Assembly (NCBI GenBank): GCA_016800925.1
Contig: JABCPU010000100.1
Span: 1-64,000, forward strand
DNA: 64,000 nucleotides
Direction of reading: 5' to 3'
Source of the DNA: Suillus spraguei
Taxonomy: Eukaryota > Basidiomycota > Agaricomycetes > Boletales > Suillaceae
Shown: piece after piece, positions 44,549 to 55,030 of the stretch
Position numbering within the stretch: position 1 is the stretch's first letter
How the letters are laid out: each line of letters starts with the position of its first letter
Made by a program: the position numbers and the translations under genes
Notes under the pieces: model-generated
The model's database searches: none
Told to the model about the DNA's origin: nothing
What the model saw: only the letters and a program-made list of their open reading frames with translations

Positions 44549-46020
44549 CCCCAGATCTGGGAAGCAAGCCACTCAATCATGATCTAGGTTAATTTGCTCC
44601 TAGACCATTGAGTACACTTGCCTGACTCGGAGTAGGTCTGTAGGTTCTGGGAATGTCAATTGAGAAAGAACCACAGTCTTCATTTCGTAGTAGTAAACAG
44701 AGCTAAGCGGCTGGCAAGGCACGTTGCAGTCTGATAGAAGCTACTAGTAGGACACGAGAGGTAATAGAATTGCGTACGACAAGACGTCCGAGACGGAAAG
44801 AAGCATCCAGTGATAAACCGGTGACCGGGACAGCATGAGGTGCTGAAGCAAGCAGCGAAGGGCTCGAACAAGGAAGGAGACTAATCATCCGACCATGCGT
44901 ACACTTCTCGCGTCGAGGTACGTCCCAACCTTGGCAGGACCTAACCGCATCGCGCAGGCTTTGTTATTGCTCACGCGGACCGGTGAACCGAACTTCTTCC
45001 CTCCTGCCCTAGTTATAAGAATGAGGTTCTGCGTACCATCGTGATAGCACAGTCCGATTCTCGCAACAACCTTCTCGCGTGTTGGGGCATTATCGATGAC
45101 CCTATAACTTATGCTCTAACTTCTGGCCCTTTATTAAGATATTCAATCATTTCATGGCTTTGATTGAATACTTCAATGAAAGGCTAGACCATTACGGGGT
45201 CATAGATAATGCGAGAGGTGTTGTTGCGAGAACCAAAAATACAATAAGTGCAGCAACCTGAGGCTCACCCTGCTCCGCACTCACGCCCGGTCTAGACAGG
45301 GGAACAGAATCTTTCCAGTTGGAGCTACATTGACAGTCTGAACAATAGCCCTGGGTACTACTAGCAGTGGCTGCGGTTAAGGTGTTATTTCAGGAAGTTG
45401 CAGCCATTGAAACAGGTTGATCAACTTAGTGTACTTGACCCGGATCTAGATTCCAAACGTTTGCTAAACTTAGCGTAGTAACTGCTAACCACGACGCGTT
45501 TTTGACCATGTTTGACCCAGAACAAGGTGAATTTTGTTTCTCTTCGGTCTCACCAATGGCGGCGTAACAGACATCCAGAGGTGCCTTAGAGACTTTCAAG
45601 CTGTTGAAGTATGAAGCAGACTGTGAGCAGTGAGCGCTGGTGAGCGCTTGAGCACTGGTATCGCCGTGGTTCTGTGCAGGCCGCAGTGTGGCTGTATACA
45701 GCAGCCTCGTGTCCTCTTGCAAGCGCCTAGCACTCGTCCTTCAAAGCTTCAACGTTCAACTGCATTCCGCAACCATCCAGCAAGCTTTCCATAGCAGAAT
45801 AGATCCCATCCGTCCATTCCAATTTTATCACGCTTCGCACTCTTCATCAATCGACAGCTTGGCCGTTCCAGGATAAGTCTTGTTGCGACCTACAAGCTTT
45901 GATTCGAATCTTCGTACGTTGTCCCTACAGATCGCTTTCGCCTAAATTATTTCTAACTGCAACTCGGAACCCAGCCAGTACTTTCAGTTTCATTGTATCT
46001 CGTATATCACAACCTTCATC
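44549..46020. other. Intergenic with an imperfect inverted repeat
   Basis: At about 45055-45235 the ends TTCTCGCAACAAC and GTTGTTGCGAGAA are exact inverted repeats, and further imperfect complementarity runs inward (GGCATTATCGATGACCC with GGGGTCATAGATAATGC). It may be an old non-autonomous element; no TSD is clear. The remaining DNA up to the NACHT gene has no recognised gene and should include its promoter. Confidence 0.5.
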
Positions 46021-47261
46021 AATGAGTAACGATCAATGTCAGTACTTCCATCTCTTAGATCTTATCTCTTGCATGCTCTCTAACCTCTTTGACAGCTTTT
46101 GAAGGAACTTGGGGGAGACTCTCCCAGGTCACTGTCAAGGGCGCTCAATATGACTCCCGCGAGCGTCAGCCCCACTTGAAATGTTTGGAAGGAACCCGGG
46201 TGGATCTCCTCAAATACATCCACGGATTCCTGAACGATACAGAGAATAATCGTATCATTTGGCTGCATGGCACGGCTGGCGTTGGAAAGTCTGCCGTTGC
46301 GTTTACAGTAGCTGAAAGGATGAGAAGTCTAAAAGTGACCGACGAGACGAATGTTGAAAAGCGACTAGCGGGAACATCCTTTTTCTCTCGCAAACACACC
46401 AAACGTTGCACGACTGGATATTTCTTTGCGACGCTCGTCTACCAGCTTGCCACCAATTTTCCAAGCATCCAGCAAGATGTAGACAGAACCATCCGCAACC
46501 ATCCCGCTCTACTAGACCCAGACACATCTCTCCGCGATCAGATGGAGGCTCTCTTTCTCCAACCCCTCCGGAAACTTCAATTCAGGTTGTGTGGATGTCT
46601 GCCTTTGACATTCGTTGTCGATGCTCTTGATGAATGCACACCCAAAGAGCTTACTGATCTTGTCCTTTCCCTTGCATGGGCTCTTCATGAGCCTGGTCTT
46701 CCCGTGACCCACATTCTACTGACTAGTTGTTCGGAATCGACCGAGGAAGGACAAACCTGGCTGCAGATCCAGAGAGGACAAGGAAAAGACTGGCTGCTGA
46801 CAGAGGGGGGAGAAAACTGGCTGCAGACAGAGGGGGGAGAAGACTGGCTGCAGACACAGGGAGGACAAGACTGGCTGCAGACAGAGGGAGGACGGGACTG
46901 GCTGCAGACTGAGGGGGGAGAAGACTGGCTGCAGACCCGGGCGGGACAAAACTGGCTGCAGACCCGGGCAGGACAAAACTGGCTGCAGACCAAGGGAGGA
47001 CAAAAATGGCTGCAGACCCGGGCAGGACAAAACTGGCTGCGGACCAAGGGAGGACAAAAATGGCTGCAGACCCGGGCAGGACAAAACTGGCTGCAGATCA
47101 AGGGAGGACGAAACTGGCTGCAGACCAAGGGAGGAAAAGACTGGGTGCTGGGGACTGAGGGAGGAAGAGACTGGCTGCTGCAGACTGGAGGAGATTGGCT
47201 GCAGACATGGCTTAGAGAAAATTTGTCGCTGCTGACTCAGGAGCTGGGGACTGAGGGCTGA
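46021..47261 (+). CDS. NACHT NTPase with a C-terminal 9-residue repeat array
   Basis: Exon 1 (46021-46036) encodes MSNDQ; a GTCAGT donor and GACAG acceptor lead to exon 2 from 46096. The protein has a fungal NACHT module: P-loop GTAGVGKSAVAF, the FFATLVYQLATNFPSIQQDV segment, Walker B TFVVDALDEC and the sensor-like HILLTS. The usual rest of NACHT is replaced by about 16 copies of a 27-bp unit (WLQTEGGED / WLQTRAGQN type). The frame stops at 47261 within the array, yet the array continues to about 47470 and re-enters an open frame that reaches 47798. Family members act as intracellular STAND-type sensors, often in non-self recognition. Here the product may be truncated, or the stop may be a recent mutation. 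Further 5' exons encoding an effector domain cannot be excluded. Confidence 0.7.
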
Positions 47262-47470
47262 CTGCAGACCGAGAGAGAAGACCGGATGGAGATCCAGAGA
47301 GTACGAGACCAGCTGAAAACAGAGGAAGGATGAGACTGGCTGAAAACAGAGGAAGGACAAGACTGGCTGCAGAATGGGTATGGACGAGACTGGCTGCAGA
47401 CCAAGGGAGTATGAGACTGGCTGCAGACCTGGGGAGGACAAGACTGGCTGCAGACTCCCCACGGTCAAGA
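46757..47470 (+). repeat. 27-bp minisatellite (CTGGCTGCAGACC.. unit)
   Basis: The unit GACTGGCTGCAGACNNNGGGAGGACAA repeats about 16 times in frame and continues, more irregularly, to 47470. Near-identical neighbouring units (for example ACCCGGGCAGGACAAAACTGG) indicate recent turnover. The minus strand is open for 753 nt across it (47468-46716). Confidence 0.92.
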
Positions 47471-47474
47471 GTGG

Positions 47475-47798
47475 CAGTCCACTCCTGCGGCCTCCACCTG
47501 TATGACAATCGAAGAATTCTTGAGGACATCGGAAGCAATTAACGAATGTATCATTACTGGCAAGGTGTCTTCACTGCCAGCTTTTCAAGTAATCCAGCAG
47601 CTCAAGACTTTGCCAGATTTCCTGACGTTTCCTGTTTTCCTGGCATTGAGACACCAGCATCATTCCACCTCTGCAATACCAACAAGCTTTCCTCTACCAG
47701 GTAGCGAAATCATTCATGCTATGAATACCTTTGAGATTTTTGCAAGTAATGCACTGGAATGCAGTCGAACAGCTTCTGACGCTCTCAAGTACGCCTGA
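47475..47798 (+). pseudogene. Possible C-terminal part of the NACHT gene
   Basis: After the array the frame reads QEWQSTPAASTCMTIEEFL and continues through SEAINECIITGKVSSLPAFQ to a TGA at 47796-47798. It is in register with the last repeats (DWLQTPHGQEW), but a TGA in the array (GGAGTATGAGAC, near 47410) and the stop at 47261 separate it from the NACHT start. An ATG at 47502 could allow independent translation. No domain recognised. Confidence 0.45.
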
Positions 47799-49560
47799 CA
47801 TAACTGGGCCGCACATCTCTTGCATGTCCCCAATCCATGGGATGACACACTCAATCATATATTTCAGGCTTTTTGGAATGATCATATTATTCTCTGGCTG
47901 GAAATGGAGTGGTGTTTGAGGGGTCTACGGTCTTGCCTTGTCGTCTTATCTGAAGGGCAGAAATTTGTGAAGGTGTGTTTCAACGATTCAAGGTAGCCAA
48001 CACTGACGTCGCCTTATATTCCATGATATTTAGTCTGTGACATGATGCCTTGGAATTCTCTCGTTTTCAATCCGGACTCTTGAGTTGTTGACGCGCAGCC
48101 CGGCGCTAGCACTCACGAATGTTGGATCTATTGTTGTTGATACAAACCTCGAGCTCTTGAGCAGTGGCACATTCAAAAGCCTATTCGCGCCGTCGTAGAG
48201 GTCCCTCAGCACTGTATTTTAGTGGTGAGACCATATATTTTTGTATCTTGCTCATGTTTTTCCCGTCTTGTAATACTGTATTTCATAGCCCACCACGGTT
48301 GTTCTGCGACACTGAATAGAGATTCCAGTGAAAATCATTAGGCAAAACTAGCACCAAATGCAGTAACAATCATCGCACAATGGGCTGAAAACGAGGTACT
48401 GAAAGTTGCGAATTTTACTCTGAAATTTGAGTCGCTGCTAAAATATCAGCGCATATTGTCCTGACTCCAGAAAGTCAACTTGATGTTTTAGTCTGAATTA
48501 TGTGCTGAAATTCTGCACCGTGGACTCTGATATTATGCTGAACTGATGTTTTTAAAATCATTGAATATTACGATACAAAGAGCCAATTTAACTGGGAGCA
48601 TCTCAACGCTATTAGTATAGCAGGATTGAGAACTAGCATAGACCGGCGGCTAGCTTCAGTAGAAGCTTTATTCATTGACTGTCACGCCGTCAGCTGGGGC
48701 TGCCGATTACAAGATCATCGTCACTCCCAAACCGGCTTCATAGGGAAAATTTTGGCCGCCACAGAAATGCCTTCGATTCTTTCTGAGGCTCTTGTACTAC
48801 CTACCACAGCCGCATCATATTAGCAGCCTATAGTGTAAGATAAACCACTAATGTGCGATGCAATGTGATCAGCTGTCACCTGTGACGCAATGTGAGCAAA
48901 GTCTGTATTACTCTGTAAGGTAGTATTAACGAAGGACTACTATGCATGCATCACAGTCAATGTATTCTAATCAATAGATTATAGAGTGAATGTTGGTTAG
49001 GTGAGTAATAACACTGATAAGTCTAAATTTTGGCACTCTAGAACGGAGTTGAGAAGGACTCGGTGACCTTGGTACTTCTTACTGGCCCACGCAGCTTGAT
49101 TCTCTGTAAAGCCATTTTGGTAGGCGTCCATGAATAGGCTACTGCGAGAACGGCGTGCATATCTGGGTGACAGTGAAACTGCATTATGGTGGGCCCGTAT
49201 CGAATTTTGTCATTACGTCATGGTACGTTTCTATTGCGGAATTAAATTCGTGCACCATATTCTATATACACGCAATTTATCAGTGTACGTGCTTGCGCTC
49301 ACCGTTGACCACAGTGATCTTGATGCCTGATGCATTTAGCTTTGTGTTATAAAGTAATCAACTACGGTAAGTACTAGAACACATTTTGTTTCAACGAGAT
49401 TTAGTAACGTAACACGCAGTTTAAGTGGAGAGCCGATTTAGTAAACCCATTTGCCCGACGTTATTCGCTTCATTATTCTTAGATATAAGTCAACCATGCA
49501 AGTTGAACTTTGACCGGCTCGTGGACATTAAAACTTTCCCCCGATCGTTGCATGCTGACC
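47799..49560. other. Intergenic, no gene recognised
   Basis: Only short ORFs without recognisable content. Immediately upstream of sedolisin 4 there is a TATA-like AGATATAAGT (49481-49490), about 70 bp before the ATG. Confidence 0.5.
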
Positions 49561-51855
49561 ATGAGAATAGCTCTGCTTAGTCTCCCCTTCGCGGCTGCCT
49601 TGGCTAGTGCAGTGTCCTTCAAGGGTTACCAGCACAAGGTCAAAGAGAGTATCCATGGTCCACCCAGTGGATGGTACAAGCATGCTCCAGCACCAAAGCA
49701 TCACATGCTTGAGCTCAAGATCGCTCTGCCTCAGCCTAAGTTCCCGGAACTTGAGCAGCACCTCTGGGAAATAAGCGACCCAAACCACACACGTTACGGG
49801 GCCCACCTGTCGAAGCAGGAAACCGAAGCACTCATGGCTCCCCACCCCGAAACTCTGGCCGTCGTCAAAGAATGGCTTGCCTTGCACGGTTTAGGGGAAG
49901 AAGATCTTGTTCCATCATCCGCAAATGATTGGGTTACCATTCGTGTCCCTGTCGGTCTCGCAGAAGTGATGCTGACTACTGTGAGCGAGTGAATGCCATT
50001 TGCGAAGATTTGTATTGATTGCTAGATGCCTAGGATTATCACATTTACAAGCACGCTCAGACTGGAGAAAGCATCATACGGACCACGAGCTACAGTCTCC
50101 CTGAGGTCTTGCACGACCACGTCGATTTTATTCAGCCCACTACCATGTTTGCTCGTTTCAAGGCGTTCAGAAGCACGTTGTACCGGTCTAATCAAGTGCA
50201 GCCTACAGATCCGAGCCCTTCTGGTTCAACGATTACAGGGCCCTCGGGTAACCAGGTTGATGCGAGTTGCAACCAGACGATCACCGTTTCGTGCTTGAGA
50301 CAGTTATATAACGCGGTAGACTATACCACGTCTGCTACGAACGGCAATGCTCTTGGTATCACTGCTTATCTTAACGAGTCTGCCAATAACATGGATCTTC
50401 AGCAATTTTACAAGCTTCAGAACCCACCTGCTTATGGCTCGAGCTATGCCTTCACGTCCATTAATGGTATGTTGAAATTGAGTTACTGTCGGCGATGCCT
50501 TATTGTTGTGCTTCCCAGGTGGCCAGAACAACCAGACCCCTGAAGCAGCAGGCACCGAGGCCAACCTTGACACCCAGTTCGGCTTTGGGCTCACTTGGCC
50601 CACGCGCGGAATCTTCTACTCCACCGGCGGCGAGCCTCCTTTTCAACCTGACTTATTGACAGAGAGTGATACGAACGAGCCTTACTTAGACGTACGTCTG
50701 AGTGGTTGTGGTTGCATTTCAATATTGACAATTAAGATATTCAGTGGCTTAATTATGTCCTTTCGCAGGACTCAGTTCCTCAAACGATCTCCACAAGTTA
50801 TGGTGACAACGAGCAAACCGTTCCGCAGTCTTACGCGACTCGTGTTTGTAATGATATGGCAGCACTCGGTACTCGTGGTGTCTCAGTGATATTCTCCTCT
50901 GGCGACGGGGGCGTGGGTGACGGCATTGCCTATCCTGACGAGCCTCTCGAGCACCAGTGTTATTCTAATAATGGTTTTAAGAGTCCGATGTTTTTGCCTG
51001 TGTTCCCTGCTTCGTGCCCGTAGTAAGTTTCCTGAATGAACACTGGGCCAAAGACATTAATCGTTACTTAAAGTGTTACTGCTGTCGGCGGAACCGTAAA
51101 CATCCCCGAGACTGCGGTGGACTTTTCCGGTGGTGGATTTAGCAACTATGTGCGTGACCTCTGCCTTTCCGTAACACCTCCTGACCCATAGATCATGTTC
51201 ATACCAGTTTTCTCGTCCTTCGTACCAGAACGATGCTGTCTCCGCATATTTGGCAATGCTCGCTCCCGGCACCTACGAAGGTCTCTATAACTCGTAAGCC
51301 ATCACTAGCTGACAAACGCATGCATTCAATTGACACTTCATCTCTAGCACTGGACGTGTAAGTTGACCCTTCAACTTGCGGAGGTCTTGTGAAAAATATT
51401 TCTCTAGGCATACCCAGACGTGTCAGCACAAGCAGCAAGCTTCGCGGTGGTTTACCAAGGGCAGGTGGTATCAGTGGATGGCACATCCTGTGCTGCGCCT
51501 ACATTCTCTGCGTTTGTTTCCATGCTGAACGATGCACGTATTTCTGCCGGATTGTCTGCTCTCGGTTTCTTGAACCCTTTCCTGTATTCCACTGGCTACA
51601 CAGCATTGAATGATATCACCGAGGGCAACAACCCAGGATGTCAGACTGAGGGCTTCAATGTATGTCATACTCACGCTCCATAATTCTCAGCGACTGATGT
51701 GATAACTATACGCAGGCCACGGTTGGATGGGATCCTGGTGAGTTCATTGATACGGGCGAACAAATTTACATGTTTACACGCTGATAATCATTACAGTCAC
51801 TGGATACGGTACACCTGACTTCGAAAAGTTGAAGGCTTTGGTTTTGGCCATATAG
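49561..51855 (+). CDS. Sedolisin (S53) peptidase, paralogue 4
   Basis: Predicted 602-aa secreted peptidase in ten exons: 49561-49980, 50034-50466, 50519-50691, 50745-51022, 51074-51149, 51208-51293, 51348-51357 (10 nt), 51408-51659, 51716-51737, 51797-51855. Signal peptide [17 protein letters not shown]; an ATG three codons upstream is an alternative start. Active-site residues: E298 and D302 (TEANLDTQ), D396 (SSGDGGVGDG), S519 (GTSCAAP). Exon 4 carries a small insertion (IAYPDEPLEHQC) relative to the others. It is more diverged from paralogues 2 and 3 than they are from each other. It converges with the TLS1-like gene: the two stops are 132 bp apart. Confidence 0.92.
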
Positions 51856-51987
51856 GGGAACAGACAGAATTTAAGGTGTATATCTGTCTGCAAATCCTAA
51901 CAACGTGCTCCAGGGTTGAACGATCCGAGGCGACCAGCTGACACTGAAAACAAAGCGAGAGATCATTCGCAGGAAAGAGATGGTAGT

Positions 51988-53130
51988 TCACCTGCGCATC
52001 CTTTTCTTGAAGCGCTCCATGACCTGAGAAGTATAAGCAAATTATTAGAAGAAATGGACTAAAGTCTCCGCACCACTTCATCGGTCGCCATTTGTGGACG
52101 TTCACCGCGAGGTCTTCTGTCTTCTTGAGGTGGTAAACCCATTGCTTCGAGTTTTGCATCTCGCATGATTTCTGCGTCGGACTTCTGCTTGAGATGCGGT
52201 CGATAGACTAAGCAATCCGTCAATAGTGAATTCACAATAGCACGCTAGAGACAACGCACATCGAGTTGCGACGAGATGCTCCTCGTCATTAGGTCGTTTG
52301 CGTTCTTTACGGACTTCAGCAACTTGTCGTTTCGCTTTCTCAGTTTCTTCAATATTTTTCAGTCGTGCGCTATCTCACAAATCAGCAAAAGCTGATGTAT
52401 TAGAATGAAAGGGACCTTACTCCATGCCGAGATCAACTTCGGGAATAGCGGTTAGCATGGCCATGCTGTTAGTAACATTGCCTTCATCTGCAGCTTTCTT
52501 CTCTCCTTTCCACCGCTCGGAAAGAGAAAATTCATCTTGAGCATTTGCCTCAGAGTTAGACTCGGATGGGTCTAAGGGGCGGCTGCGAATCTTCAGATTC
52601 TCTTCAATGTATGCCATCCTACGCCAGCGTCAGAATAGGATTTGAGAGAGAGAGACCACACTCACATATGTTTGTCAACGTCCAAAACATTCGTCTGCTG
52701 CGTAAAATTGCTCGTTCGGACGGCTCGCCTTGCTTTCGCATCTGTACTGGCTTCTTCGCTGTGTATTCAGAGTGAGCGGAGCTACGAACGCCGGAGTATC
52801 ATGTTCACGTACTCATCCACTCTCGCACCAGCTCTCAGACCGCCCTCGGCCTCTTGTCCATCCTCTGCAGTTTTACGCTTCCTCTTCTTGGCATCGCCTT
52901 TCGATAGCTTTGAAACATCTATTCCTTGTCTGGACTTCCTGAGTTTCCTGAGCTCGATGAGCTCCGAAATGCTATCTGTGCTTTAATTCTCTGAATTGGA
53001 CTGGTTCGCGGGTTACGACGTACGGGAGTGATTTGTCTTCGTCCTCGTCTTCCTCTAGTTCTGAAGGTTGCTCTGTGTCTGGCGATGATTCCCGTACCCG
53101 CGGTTGTGGTCTGCTGCGTCTCTTGATCAT
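51988..53130 (-). CDS. TLS1: TLS1/C9orf78 (HCA59) family splicing protein
   Basis: Predicted 278 aa in seven exons: 53130-53024, 52971-52813, 52758-52666, 52618-52421, 52369-52260, 52207-52074, 52023-51988. It starts MIKRRSRPQPRVRESSPD with an acidic EEDEDED patch. Then come family blocks SELIELRKLRKSRQGIDVSKL, NFTQQTNVLDVDKHMMAYIE, VDLGMDARLKNIEETEK, EEHLVATRFYRPHLKQKSDA and the C-terminal TDEVVMERFKKRMRR. In fission yeast Tls1 and human C9orf78 this family is nuclear and associates with the spliceosomal Brr2 helicase region, influencing splicing of selected transcripts. The match rests on recognising these blocks; exon 3 boundaries use GTACGT and CACAG sites. No anomalies; a single-copy housekeeping gene marking the start of the conserved block. 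Confidence 0.88.
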
Positions 53131-53388
53131 GGATGTTCGGAATCAATTTGGATCTTGTTTGGCTACAACCCCAATTCACATGACTAGCGATGCATACGGC
53201 TGTGCAGATCCAAGTAAGATCCAGGCGCACTTTGTGTAGACGTGGCAGGCTTAACGAATTCAGTATGATCCGTCCAAAGGTTTCGTTTTGTTAGCATGTG
53301 CTACAAACAATGCAAGGTGTAAAGGTAAAAGTAAAAGTAAAAATAATACAAATATCCTGCTACAGGAATAAATCATATCTCTATAAGT

Positions 53389-54670
53389 CTATGGTCCACC
53401 AATAGATTGTAATATCTCTTCGGATACAGATCGTGTCTGCCCTGGACGTTCAGCTTCCGCGTTCTCAATAGCAACCATATCCTCTGATACCCTTAGAGTC
53501 AGCTCTGCGCTGGTGGTAGGTGAAATATGCCGTGGGAGTAAAGATTCTGGTGCTCTAAGGCCACCTCGCCGGAGACGAGGCGCCTGGGAGCGCTCTTCAC
53601 CAACTTGGCTATCGGGTGCCGAGGATGCAGTGCGGTCAGATGGGGATGATGACCACGGGGCTGGGAAGAGCCAGTCTTCACCCGTACTAGGTGCAGGTCG
53701 AGGTGTGGGAATGACTTCGAAACGTCGTGGGCGGAAAAACCGCCTGGCTTGGCCCGGCGGTCCAGATGAAGGGGGGTCAGAATCCTCCCTGGGCGCGCTG
53801 ACGTGTGGGCCAGGGAACGTGCTAGATGGATCGAATCTCGATTGGCCCTCTTCATCAACTAGATGCCGCGAAGAATTTCGACGCCGTGCGCTAAAGTCAC
53901 TGAAATCTGCTGTTCTGCTTCTGACAGGACGGCGAATGGAAGGTTGTCGAGTCAGTGAAGTATGGAGCAGGCCACTCGCTGATGGAAGTGTCAAACCACC
54001 GAGTCGTGGAGCAGGGGGTGAATCAAGTAGAGGAGGGAGTACTCTGTCGCTCGGGGAGTCTGGTGCAGGAGCTGCAGGCGGTGCAGGCACGGTGTAGAAA
54101 GCAGGAGAGAATGCATGGTAGGCTGTTGTTGAAGGATTAGGCCGTGGAGGATGTCGGTATGCCTCGTATAACTCAGTGTTCGTGCGCATGCCCTCGAGTG
54201 GCACAAGACCGTACTGCTCTAGTGACTCAAGCTCATCAGCCTCTTCATCCATCTCGAGTTCATCCGGAGGTCGCGACAAGTACTCTGAAAGGTCCACTGC
54301 TCTTCGACCACCTGTCCCGCGCCAAGAGTATCGTTCCCTGTAGGTAGTGGTTGGGTTAGATAACCTCCTCAGCGCTTTAGCGGTGCGATCCCCAATAAGA
54401 CAACGGTCAGTAGCATTCTGACGATGGTGTCGGTCTGCTACTTCCTACAGCTAAGGTGAGAAGTCGACAAATGCTGTGCACAAGGAAGCGCACCTTCACC
54501 AGAATCTCAATCAACGAGGTGGTAAACGAGTCACCGCCGTCTAAGTCCTCCACAAAATGTTCGTAGCTTATCACGGGTTCATTTTTCTCAAGCCTATGAC
54601 GCTTGATTGCTCCGGAGCTGTAGAGCAGAGGTCTCTTTAGCGAGGAGTTATATAGCAAGAGGACACCCAT
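53389..54670 (-). CDS. Unrecognised Ser/Pro-rich protein
   Basis: Two exons, 54670-54494 and 54417-53389, joined in phase 0 through a GTGCGC donor and GTCAG acceptor, give about 401 aa. The N-terminal part (MGVLLLYNSSLKRPLLYSSG, then SYEHFVEDLDGGDSFTTSLI) looks folded. The middle has a basic WRGTGGRR stretch followed by an acidic ELEMDEEADELESLE segment. The C-terminal two-thirds are low-complexity Pro/Ser/Arg (PAPPAAPAPDSPSD, RRFFRPRRFEV). This suggests a disordered regulatory or scaffold protein. No catalytic motif or membrane segment. Family unknown to me; function not assigned. Confidence 0.7.
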
Positions 54671-55030
54671 ACACTAAGCTCCTCATTTTTGCACTGAACA
54701 CTTCATCATAGAATTCGGCTGTCCTACACGCCGGGACATGTGTGATTAGATAGACTGAAATTGATTAGATGAACGCACCATTTGCCCATGTTATGGTGTT
54801 AGGGGAAATGCGGTGACAACGAGGCTAACGAGTTAGCGAGACGAATCCAGTTAAGACCGAATTCTGCTGTGGCAAATTTCGGCTGCCCGTTGATGGAGGT
54901 CGGGTCTTAAGGTGACGGTCACTTTTGTTTGGTCACTTGTTTGTCCTGTAACACACGACAATGTCCACTGCCCCCCAAAATATTGTATGATACAAAATCC
55001 ACTAGTCTAAAGTACACCAGGAGAATGTAA
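54671..55030. other. Intergenic between two minus-strand genes
   Basis: About 360 bp holding the 3' region of the dynein chain gene and the promoter of the Ser/Pro-rich gene. No other feature seen. Confidence 0.5.

Noticed and set aside
46757..47470. Resemblance of the 27-bp array to a CRISPR array
   Set aside because: Units are directly adjacent without unique spacers, lie inside a eukaryotic coding frame, and no cas-like genes are present.
53499..54097. Overlapping ORFs of 119-194 codons opposite or beside the Ser/Pro-rich gene
   Set aside because: They are high-GC shadow frames; only the 53389-54417 frame joins in phase to a sensible upstream exon.
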